Made by a program: the position numbers and the translations under genes
Part shown: one piece after another, positions 1 through 11,100 of the stretch
Numbering within the stretch: position 1 is the stretch's first letter
Layout: every line of letters starts with the position of its first letter
Assembly (NCBI GenBank): GCA_013399305.1
Contig: VXAI01000275.1
Span: forward strand, 239,086-303,085
DNA length: 64,000 nucleotides
Reading direction: 5' to 3'
DNA from: Rostratula benghalensis
Taxonomy: Eukaryota; Chordata; Aves; Charadriiformes; Rostratulidae
The notes under the pieces: generated by a model
What the model was told of the DNA's origin: nothing
Database searches by the model: none
Seen by the model: the letters and a program-made list of their open reading frames with translations, nothing else

Positions 1-2216
1 ATACTGACACCTTTAAGAATACTTGATCAGCATTTCAGGAAAAATAAATTCTCTACACCTGATTAAGTAAAGCCAGAAAAACAGAAAATGGAAAACAAAA
101 CTCAGTCTGAAGTAAGTCCAAACAAAATTGAAATGGAGGTCCCCAGTTAAAGCATCTCAGAAAAGGAGCCTGTTCCAGACTTGTGATAGTCAGGTCTGGA
201 ACAAATTTGCCACGTACAATTGCAAGGACAGCTTTCCAATTCCATCTAGCTCTGTGGCTGTGGAGGGTAAATTACGCTTAGGAGCTGGTTCTGCATTCCC
301 GTGAGTCTGAAATTACTCTGACAACCAGTGGCATTAGGCTGCTGGAAACCTACAGGATCAGACCAGTCCTGGAAAAGCTGCAGTACTTCCCTCTTCTTCA
401 TATGAGGGGAAATTAATTAATCCAGAATGGCATCCCTCTAAAAACAGTTATCAAGCTAATATTTGGAAAGGAATGTACTCTCTCCATATTTTACATATGT
501 ATGCAGAAGATCTTATTCTAAAGTACAACTTTCCACCTTTTTCTAATAAATTTCAGATGTTCCTGTCCTAGTGTTTATTTTATTTCAGTTAATGCATGTG
601 CCTATAAGAAACTGCAGTGTCCAAGTGTGAACTACGAAAAAGTGAAACTTGCCCTCTATTCTTTATGCTTAAAAATAAGCAGGTTGTTATGTTACACTTG
701 GGCTTCAGTTCTCTCTAATGGAAACAAACTTTTTATACTACTAAAAAATGTGCCAATAAAGTTACCACTGCTCCAATTGTTGTTTTGGGCTAATGCAGCT
801 TCTAATGAATGATACACAACTGAATTGCTAAGAAGAGTCTGCTACCTTAAATCTCTACTTGGGTATAATCACCCTTCGAAAACAAGAGGACTTCTGTTGA
901 ATTTTGTCCTGTCTCTAGTGCTTTGTACTTTCAGGTGCTTGTCCACATGATCAAGAGTACATCAGGTTAAGCACGTGCACAGTTAAGAGACTTTGCAAGT
1001 GGAAATTAATTTCCTTGGGCCGTGATCATTTTCAACTTCGCAGAAGGCAGCAGGATTGATTCTCCTCATACCTACGAATGCGTAAACCAGGAACAAGGGA
1101 AGGAAATCACTAGAACTATCACCAGGAACAACGTGCTACCCCTCAGTAAGCCAGGCTGTGAATTTCCAGCACTCACGTACTAAAAATGTTGAGCATGTGG
1201 CCACACTCTGCTCAGCCACCCCCTTCAAAGTAGGGTTAGTTCCATTACATTTAATGATTATAAAGGCTTATCTATCTGAATGAACTTGTGAGGCAGATGA
1301 GGTAAACTGCATTAAGCCCCATTGTGTTCAGAATTAAAGCAGCCTTAATTCAATTCAGCTTACTTTCCTTCCAAAAAGAATGACTCCAAATCAGATTAAG
1401 GTTGCTTTTATACTGCAACAGAATGTCCATGCTGGGCTTTAAGGCAGTATAACAAATCTACTTTAAATGTACACCTTTCATTAATTCAGTTTAGCTTTCC
1501 AGAAGTCCCCAGTGGGGACAAGGCTTAAGAGACTACATGCAGAGAATCTGCACAGTTTTGCTAGGATGCTGTGAACTCACACCCTGGCTTACTGCACACT
1601 AACTTCCTCTTAAAAATAAGTAAATCCAGTTCATTGTCTCTAATGGAGCTGCCACACACAGAGAATTTGGACTCATGGCAGCCATCTCTGAGTTCTGTGA
1701 AGGACTGAGTTCTGTCTGTTCCCTAGTGCTCTATAGCTAAGTATGGTAGGACCAGATGGGGAATTTTGGCAGTGATACCAGCCTACGGGATGCCTGCCCA
1801 CTGCCTCTCCATTTCATTCCTGCCTCTGCACTGCAGTGCACTGCTGCCTTGCACATGGCAAATAAGTTCCCTCATCCTGTTCACTGAGTGGAGAAAGAAA
1901 AAGCTGTATCAGGGCAACTGAGCAGCACAGGGAGGCATAAAGCAATGGCTCGTAAAGGAGGCTTGGGTCATGACTTCTTATGTTGGAATAGCTGCTTTGC
2001 CTCATCAACGTACAACCCAACTAAGGCTGCCATATCTACAGGTATCTGTTCAGCATAACATGGGAATCACTTCTGGGAAGTCCATTCAAAATGAATGAAG
2101 GTCTCTTGATTCTTTTGGAGATGAACTAAATTCGCCATTGGCTCATTTCCAGTCCTCTTTCACTGACATAAACAAGCCCATAGATCTCACATGTGGCAAA
2201 AAAGAAACATATGAAA
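1..2216. other. Non-coding sequence, no gene seen
   Basis: AT-rich unique-looking DNA downstream of KCNA1. Small open frames here have no family features. Only structural details stand out: a 10-bp hairpin at 171-203 and a perfect 14-bp palindrome, TGCACTGCAGTGCA, at 1827-1840. Confidence 0.6.
171..203. repeat. Inverted repeat, 10-bp perfect stem
   Basis: TGTTCCAGAC (171-180) and GTCTGGAACA (194-203) are perfect reverse complements around a 13-base loop. No neighbouring gene signal explains it. Could be chance or a transcription-factor dyad. Confidence 0.6.
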
Positions 2217-2418
2217 AGGGGAGAAAAAAAGAAAAGAAAGCAAGCAAGCAAGAAAGCAAGAAAGAAAAAAAAATGAAAGAAAAGAAAGAGAGAAAGAGAG
2301 AAAGAGAGAAAGAGAGAAAGANNNNNNNNNNNNNNNNNNNNNNNNNNNNNNNNNNNNNNNNNNNNNNNNNNNNNNNNNNNNNNNNNNNNNNNNNNNNNNN
2401 NNNNNNNNNNNNNNNNNN

Positions 2419-2513
<95 letters not shown>
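2217..2513. repeat. Large AAAG/purine microsatellite interrupted by an assembly gap
   Basis: The left arm (about 2221-2321) is impure purine repeat ending in GAAAGAGA-type units; the right arm (2419-2513) is a pure AAAG array of about 24 units. Between them are 97 Ns. The long open frame across the region is purely repeat-encoded (Lys/Glu/Arg) and is not a gene. Confidence 0.95.
2322..2418. other. Assembly gap (97 N)
   Basis: A run of 97 undetermined bases inside the AAAG repeat. The true length is likely uncertain because both flanks are low-complexity. Confidence 0.99.
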
Positions 2514-4637
2514 CCCTTACTGGTAAGAACAGACAGTTTTTAAGTGCACCTTCAGGCCCACAAACACATTTCAGAACTCCTGTGTGAAGAGAATAAGAGC
2601 GCTCTTTCTGTGCTACATGAATTTAATGCTTGTACTCCCTGTGTTGAGGTCCTCTGCAGTGAGCTATAAATGGACAAAGCAACATTCAGGCTCCTGAAAC
2701 CGTGTCGAGTTCTAATGATCCCTCCTCATCTCCTGACAAAGAGTCAACATGCTGCATGCAGCACTTTCCTCTCCATATGCAGAATGATTATCATTTTGCT
2801 CATTAAACTAAGGTGTGCATACCCAGCTGTGGCAGATATTAAGTTACCAAAATGAGGCCTCATCTCCCAGATGCTACTTTCTCATCATCAGTCCCACAGC
2901 ACTGAATTGATTATTGCTGTTTAGTTTAGTCACTTGGAGTTTTTTATAAGCTGAGTGCAACATTCCTGTCCCTTTTGGCATAACAATTCATATCCTTGAA
3001 TTCAAGAGTTTGGGAAGAATAGGACAACCAGAATTTAATGCGGAGAGAGGTGTACCATGGTCAAGGGCATGAGTGGGGGACAGGAAGGTAGATTTACAAC
3101 ACCTACCTAGAGGATGTAATGCCCTGTTTTATCTGATGCCGTGTGATTTCTTGCAGGAGTTAGAGCTCCCACTGTTCTTGGTATCTTTCTCATCATTAAG
3201 ATTCACAGAAGCCACACATGAGAAATAAAGTCAAGTCTTTCTGGGAACCTGGCAGGTCAGGCTTGTGCGTAACTTCAGAGTTAGGGTTGTTTTTTACCTC
3301 TAAGTGCCTTGATTGTATATATATATGTGTGTGTGTGTCTGTCTGCATATGTGTGTGACACACACATGTGCAGACACACATATATCTTTATACACATATT
3401 TACATATATCAGAAAGATAGGGGAATAAAAGATCTGTACAATTGGAAGGGGAAGTGTTTAAAAGCAATGGGCCATGTGCTAAGTGAAGAATGAAGATCCT
3501 CAACTTTGTCCATTTAAAAAATAAAGATTAGTGCCTATATTCATTCAGATCAAAGGTTATTATATTCCAGGGCCTAGAAGTCAAGGCTAGCATATTGCAG
3601 AAGATACCTTCTTCTAGTGTTTATTCATTCACCAGATGATGGTAGAAGTAGAGTTAAGGACCAGAAGGAAGACCATGGCTCAAAGAATCTGTGATGGGAT
3701 TTAAGATCTGATAGACCAACAAAAGGGGATAAGAAGAGACAGGGGTGGGAGAGCATTGGAAAGCCTCTCCACGGACTCTATGTGCTGGGGAATCCAAGAG
3801 AAAGAAAAGCACAGCACTGCAGTCTGGTTGCCTAACCGGGCGATGCCGCAGTTCCTGCCATGCTGGGATGGGCTTCCAAAGAGCCATCTCAGGTAAAGGA
3901 AGGGCATATACAATGATTGCAGCAACACCTCTATAAACAACCTAGGGAAACTTAAGTCTTGCATAAACATGACTATGAGTTATTTGGCAGAAGGAAATGC
4001 TGAGAGTCCTGCAGCATTAGACTGACTGGGGGAGGAAGGTATCCCATGGGCGCTGGTGGCCTCTGCCCGCCTCTTCTGCATCCCTCTCATGCACACTTGC
4101 CCTTTCCTTCTCTGCCCCCTTCTGTGCTGTGCCAGGGGGCAGCACAGAACACTGTGACAGTGTGTTGGTGCCTTGCTCTTTCTTTCACTATTTCTGATTA
4201 GCTCAGTTCCTGGAGGCACTTTCAGCAATTTAGGGGATGTGAGATAAAGGCACTGCGCAACTACCTAAATCAATCTGTTTAATCTCTTCAGTGAGTTTTA
4301 GGGGAATACAAAAAAGGCTCAACTAATGACTGCAAAATAAACCAGCTGCTGCAATTTGGATGCATATAATAGATAAGTTTCATTTACATTCTGAGAATGC
4401 ACCAAAAAGCATGCACCTGCACCTTTCATCTATAAAGGATAGTGGATTTTAGGTATATAACTTGACTTCTTAATTTTCCATATAGCTTTCCCTTTAAGGG
4501 ATGGGATGTTTTCCTTTCCGACAACACCTGGACAAAAGCCAACAGATTTCCCTGAGCAATGCAGGAAAACAATCAGGTTTCTCTGATCAGTTCATTCAGG
4601 CCCTCGATCTAGCAAGCACTGTTTTTAATTTTGTTTT
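2514..4637. other. Non-coding DNA downstream of KCNA1
   Basis: No supported gene. It contains the TA/TG/CA inverted microsatellite at 3315-3390. Minus-strand frames at 3654-3970 and 3980-4228 lack recognisable domains. Part of it could belong to a longer KCNA1 3' UTR. Confidence 0.5.
3315..3390. repeat. TA/TG microsatellite followed by its mirror CA/TA arm (inverted repeat)
   Basis: A TA-then-TG run on the left is followed by CA-then-TA on the right. Around the apex near 3357, TGTCTGCATATGTGTGTG (3338-3355 region) pairs with the CACACACATGTGCAGACA stretch, with one mismatch, followed by a bulge and a further AT-rich pairing. It can form a long hairpin or cruciform. Confidence 0.75.
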
Positions 4638-5756
4638 TTTATTGTTATTATTATTATTATTGAATTCATGCATTAATTAATTCAAGTTACACCTTAATCA
4701 AATAGGCCATAATGCTGAATATTTGAACATGCTTTGATCTCCAAAAGTTATTGTTCCCATTTGACTAACATACGCACTTAAATACAGTACTTTAAATTAC
4801 TAGTCAACGATTTAATAAATTAAGGAGTGCACTTCTGGTGAATGCAAATCAAAAAGAAAAACAAAAGAAAAAAGAAAAAAGAGAGATAAAGGACCTATTT
4901 TTAGAAGATTCAGTTCAAACGAAAGCTTATCCGCTATTGTCTGAGGTAACGCTTCAGGCATGCGATTATAAAATAAATAGTATCAAATTCAAACATGCTT
5001 ATATTAAACTCCATTGTGCTATCTTGCAATAGAGGGGCTTAAAGTTTTATATCCAGTTCTGGACAGGGAAAAGGAAAAGGGTGTTCAAATCATCTGCATG
5101 TAGGAGAACTTAGCAGCATTGCAGATGTTTTGTCTTCGGTTTTGTTTGTTATTTTCTTTTTAGAATAGTTCTTCTATGGACAGCAAAAGAGACCAGGCTT
5201 AAGTATGTTTTTAGTAAGGTGCTGTGTGGATCTGTAGATTGGAACTAAGTAATCTTTCACATAGGGGGTGGAAGGAAAATTTGAGCTCCTTCATAAAAAC
5301 CATGGCAAATGCTTGCTGTAGGTTTTTGCTAATCTTTTTTATTATCTGATGCACTTTCTTACAACTGTGCAGTTTTGCAAAATATTTTTACTGGAATCCA
5401 TGCATATGCTTTATAGCTCTAAAAACTGTCTTGCTTAGTTTAAGTTAACTTCATCCAAAAAAAAAAAAAGGGGATGGGAGAGGAAAAGTTTAGGTCTAGC
5501 ATCATACAGCTTAAAACTAAACCAGTTCAAATGGTTATCATTTACCAGGTGGAAAATGCTTTTTAAAAATAAACAAAATCTTATCTTTCATGGATCCTGG
5601 AAGCTTCTTTATCGCTGAGCAAAAATTCGCAATGCAACAATGCATTTACGAGATAAATAAAGCATTCAAAGACTATCAGTAAAGCATCTACAAAGTGTGA
5701 CTGTGTCACTAAAGTCTTCAAGCTGTGGGTGGGATCTTTTTTGTTTTTGTTTTTGT
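4638..5756 (-). other. KCNA1: Probable KCNA1 3' UTR
   Basis: This stretch follows the KCNA1 stop on the minus strand and is AT-rich with no open frame. Minus-strand AATAAA signals occur at 5338-5343 and 4638-4643, with another at 3620-3625. Mammalian KCNA1 has a long 3' UTR, so the true end may lie further left than 4638. The signals are seen; the extent is inferred. Confidence 0.4.
4645..4661. repeat. Short TTA microsatellite
   Basis: Five TTA units plus a partial unit, preceded by a T run, in AT-rich DNA. Confidence 0.85.
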
Positions 5757-7369
<1,613 letters not shown>

Positions 7370-7705
7370 CTGCAGGGAGGGATGACAAGTTGGGATGGAG
7401 AGCTTGAGGAAGGGATGGATGAGGACCCTAAAGGACGGAAATATCAAAAAGGGGAAGGGAGAGGTGGGACAAAGGGAGAAGCATCAGGAAGGACAGGAGG
7501 GTGAAGAAAGGGGGAAGAAGTACCTTTGGGGGGGAAGAGGGTAGGTAAGGTGATGGGTCCTGTCCCCCAAGCTGAGAGGCTGAAGGTCTATGGAGTGCAC
7601 CCCCAGGTTGGGGTCCCCTCCCCAGCCGCTCCTTTTGCTTTTAACTTGATCCGTCCACTTTTCTTCCCGACTTGACCATCGCTGTGGCTGCTGTCACGAA
7701 GTTAC

Positions 7706-7736
<31 letters not shown>

Positions 7737-7738
7737 AC

Positions 7739-7769
<31 letters not shown>

Positions 7770-8386
7770 GGGGCGGCTGGGAGGCGAGTCCTTGCAATGC
7801 CAACTCAGCAAATTTCCATCACCTGCCCCACCACCCCCTGCCCCAGTCCTCTCCTCTTGTGCGCTGGAGAGGGAGGGATGGAGATTGAAGGCATAAAGCT
7901 CACTTGCAGGAGGCTCTTTAGGAGGAGAGAGAAACGTGATGAACCAGCCCCCAAGCCCCACCACACACACACGCTCAGGCGCAATGGATTGGCACTCACA
8001 CCAGCAAGAACATCCCGCCCTGCCCACTACGGCAGCACATGCAGAACCCTACACGTTCCCACACATCTCCACACAGGGGACAATGTGGACTCTGCAGTGC
8101 TTCAAGTGCATAGGGAGGGCTTCCCAGGCAACTTCAGCAGGGTCAGCTCCTGTGATAAATCTCCTGACCACCCAGATCCACGCTTCACAGCCGGTGGAAA
8201 CTTAGCTGAGCACTGACAACTTCATCACACCGATTGGGGGTTTAGGGGAGGGGGAGCAAAGCATCTTCTCTCTTGCTTTGCAGCAGCTAAAGACAACTGA
8301 GAGAGATGGACAAGGGGAGGGAGATCGACATCCCAGATCCAAACTAGATTCCAAAAGCACGGGGGGAAGAAGGGGCTTTTCCTTAC
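7370..8386 (-). other. KCNA1: Predicted leader intron of KCNA1
   Basis: Minus-strand donor CAG|GTAAGG has its GT at 8386-8385, and the acceptor AG is at 7371-7370, giving an intron of about 1.0 kb. The stretch contains no convincing open frame and carries the CA/ATAA compound microsatellite. An alternative donor, AAG|GTAACT, lies near 8688. The splice sites are visible in the sequence; their use is inferred. Confidence 0.45.
7706..7766. repeat. Compound microsatellite (CA)n then (ATAA)n
   Basis: About 12 CA units (7706-7730), a short ATACACAC linker, then seven ATAA-type units to 7766. It lies inside the predicted KCNA1 leader intron, where length variation could affect expression or splicing; that effect is inference. 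Confidence 0.95.
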
Positions 8387-9000
8387 CTGCTCCAAGTGAG
8401 ATGCGGTGGTTAGGAATACGAGTCAGTGCCGGAATGCGTCAAGTCGCCTTGCAGCAGCATCCAAAAAAAAACCAAAACAAAAACCGCAGCAGCAAACTCA
8501 ACCCTCCTCCTCCTCCTCTTGTGCCCCTCTTAATAATACAGCGATCGCCTTACAGGGCTGCCTGCGAGACACTGAAATATTCATACACTGTCTTAGGCTG
8601 CACCAAGGGCGAGTGGGTTTAATTAGTTTCTGCCGAGAACCGCAGTGGGGGGATGCGGGGTGGGAGGCTGGAAAAGAGTGCAAAGTTACCTTTTTCAAAA
8701 GGCTTGAGTTAGTAAATAAAATCAAGAAGTCCTAGATAGCTGCTGGCTCTCCTGCTCTCTTCCCTTAAGACAGCTGGAAAGGGAGCCGGGCTCTGGGCAG
8801 CGGCGGCTGGGGAGATGTAAGAGAGCCGCAGTCCTGCAGCCGCATCCCCGGAGTCGGTCTTGGCTCGTCCCGCCGGCAGCACCAGCAGCAGGAGGAGGAG
8901 GAGGAAGGAGCTGGACGCGTGTGGCAGGAGCGAGAGGGCTGCTGAATGCATAAGAGCAGGGAGCAAACTCGAGCCATTTCTTGACGCTGCAGTATCAGCA
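8387..9000 (-). other. KCNA1: Probable 5' non-coding exon of KCNA1
   Basis: The segment lies between the strong minus-strand donor at 8386/8387 and the CpG island. It has no open frame with coding character. The left limit rests on the donor; the right limit (transcription start) is not determinable from sequence and is placed only roughly, inside the left edge of the CpG island. Confidence 0.3.
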
Positions 9001-9750
9001 GAAACCTGAGAGCTGTTTGGTGCAGCCCGGGGAGCGGGAGGGCGGAGAGTAGGGGGGACGGGGGGGGGAACGGGAGAGGGAGGAGGGGATGCACGTTGCC
9101 CCCCCCCCCCCCCTCCCCTGGCCGGGCGTCCCCACCGCCGCCGCCACCAGGCTGAGCGCCGCGTCCCCGACGCAATGCAGCCGGCGGGCCCCGGCCGACC
9201 GCCCGCCCGCTGCCGGACACCGCGCCGCCCCGAGCCCGCAGCGAGGCTTGCGGAGAGCGAGCGGGTCCCTGGGGGAAGGAGGTGTAGGGGTGGCGTGAAC
9301 TTGCGGAGAGCGAGAGGGTCCCCGGGGGAAAGGGATGCGTGGGCGGCTCCGTCAGGTGCGCGGAGCAGCCGCCACCTCCGCGCAGAGGGGCTAGCGCGGA
9401 GTGGGGGGGAGGGGGTCGCTTTTCCCCGCCCGACGCGTGCTCTCCTCTACTTCCCCGGGTGGTCGGGCGCTGCCCGCAGTCCCACCGCGGCATCTGCAGA
9501 GGATGCGGCCGGAGTGGTGCAGGGCTTTACGGATCCCGCACCCCGCCCGACGCCGCAGCCGCCCGCCACTGGCGTCGGCTGCGTCTGCAGTGGCTGGAGC
9601 CCCCGTCGTGTGGGGGACAACCCGGCCTGGATCGGCCCCGGGGTCCCGGTGCTGCTGCCGACCCCCATCCCGGCCCCCGGCCCGCCGTGCTCTCGGTGGT
9701 GGACGGGGCTGCAGAGCCGGAGCCTCCTGGGCATAGTGGTTGGAGGCTGG
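8770..9750. promoter_or_regulatory. CpG island, likely KCNA1 promoter
   Basis: GC content and CG dinucleotide density rise sharply against the AT-rich surroundings, most strongly from 9120 to 9700. The island sits 1.5-2.5 kb upstream of the KCNA1 start codon, where the first non-coding exon is expected. It has G runs near 9050-9070, a C run at 9099-9113 and no obvious TATA box on the minus strand. Several long open frames here are artefacts of high GC and show no family resemblance. CpG islands of this kind usually mark promoters; which bases start transcription is unknown. Confidence 0.75.
9099..9113. repeat. Poly-C run within the CpG island
   Basis: An uninterrupted run of about 15 C on the plus strand, close to G runs at 9050-9070. 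The C run is G-rich on the KCNA1 sense (minus) strand and could favour G-quadruplex formation. Homopolymers of this size are also prone to sequencing length error. Confidence 0.85.
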
Positions 9751-9779
9751 CTCCCAAGCGGTGTGGCTGAAATTGGGAA

Positions 9780-10680
9780 GAAAGAATTAAATCGGCAGGC
9801 AGCATATTACAGGGAAATTGCTCTTTCATGCTTCTTTATGCCACTGAATTCATTTAATTGGTGAATCACATAACTTTGAGATGGAGAAGACCCGTTATGT
9901 CATCAGCTTCCCTCCCCTGCCAGTGCAGGATTGTTCCCTACAGTATATGATTGTGTACATTATATAAAAGCCTGCTGCTCACTTTGTCAAAGCAGGAGAG
10001 GCGATTAAATACAACCTGGGCCTGTGTAATTTGAAGCACTCCAGAGCTAAGTAACACCAAGTCCATGTTTAACAGACCTCGTCTCATTAGCTTTCCACTG
10101 CATAATACATTATCTCTACTTAAGATCACCACCTTGGCAGTCCAAAAATACTTAACCAGCTGACCTTATGGATGATTTCTGTCTCTTCTTCCCTTCCCCA
10201 TATTTATCCTCATGTTTTGTTGTTTTGGTGTGGGGTTTTATTTGATGGTGATGTGGTTTGGCGTTTTTTTGGGTCTTTTTGCGAGAGTACAAATTATTCT
10301 AAAATCCTCTAGCCCTAGCCGTGCTGTAATCACAGCTACTTTGCGTGCTGCATTCACCAGCCCTGGTGGAAACACATGTGCAAAGAGAAAGAAACATACT
10401 TCCTGTCTAGCCTGGTATAGGCTTTTTTTTTTTTATTTTTTTCAGTGGGCATCACATATGCTGAAAGTTTTGTGAGAAACTTCATGTGAAGTTCTGAGCA
10501 AGAGAAAGGTCTCTTTCTGCCACTCGTGGGCAAAACAATTAAAACACTGAATAAAAAGAGGCTTCTCCTACTAAAAATCACGATCACTAATTTTCTGTCT
10601 GACTGTTTTGCAGCTCAGCCTTGGGCCCAACAGCCCTAGATCCTGTACAAACTAAACCCCCCAAAAAAAACAAAAGACAG
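9780..10680. other. Non-coding sequence upstream of KCNA1
   Basis: No gene seen between the CpG island and the first LINE remnant. T-rich and A-rich tracts occur at 10425-10443 and 10660-10672. Confidence 0.55.
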
Positions 10681-10945
10681 TGCTGTTGCCTAACTTAACC
10701 AGGCTGTTTTTGAACCCCTCAAGAAACTCGGCTACAGTCTTTGACTCAACATCCTCTTATGGCAGTGAATTCCACGCCTGGATGACACGCTGCACAGAGC
10801 TGACTGCGAAGTATTCAGAGAGCTCTGCATTCAGTGTGCTTGGAACTGCTTTGCAGAAATCTCTCTGGGAGCTAGCGCTCACCCGCCTCTGGTGCAGTAT
10901 TTTATCCCCCTGGGCTAGTTCAAAGACAAATACGTACACTCAGTG
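10681..10945 (-). mobile_element. Old LINE remnant, end of a CR1/L2-like reverse transcriptase ORF
   Basis: Translated on the minus strand, one frame gives a stretch with QRVIQAWNSLP near 10757-10790, followed after one stop by EDVESKTVAEF. This matches the conserved C-terminal pattern (RV..WN.LP..VV.S.S...FK) of the ORF2 product of CR1- and L2-type non-LTR retrotransposons. An in-frame stop shows it is dead. The assignment rests on this motif alone; family and limits are uncertain. Confidence 0.45.
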
Positions 10946-10959
10946 TGTGATGAAAACAC

Positions 10960-11100
10960 AGATCTGACAATCAGAGGCCTGAGTTCAAGGTGCCGTTCTG
11001 CCCTTGGTTTCCTGTATGATTGAAAGTAAGTCTATACCTTCTGCTTTTATATCTGAAAAGCAGGACTAAAAATGCTTCCCTTGCCTGTCACAACTGCTTA
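10960..11100 (+). mobile_element. Possible MIR/CORE-SINE remnant
   Basis: Pieces in the right order resemble the MIR pattern: a CTGAGTTCAAG segment like the tRNA B-box region, then CTTGG, GTTTCCTGTATGA, and TATCTGAAAAGCAGGACTAA like the TATCTGTAAAATGGG part. Identity is low, as expected for an ancient copy. It abuts the LINE remnant. Confidence 0.4.

Noticed and set aside
2138..2587. 149-codon open frame rich in Lys/Glu/Arg
   Set aside because: It is the translated AAAG microsatellite and runs through the N gap.
9630..9660. Possible REST/RE1 half-site (GGTGCTG with GGGGTCC to its left) near the promoter
   Set aside because: The left half matches poorly and the spacing is wrong for a canonical RE1.
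8765..9864. Several open frames of 95-242 codons on both strands
   Set aside because: They lie in the CpG island; high GC removes stop codons. The proteins are proline/arginine/glycine-rich without domains.
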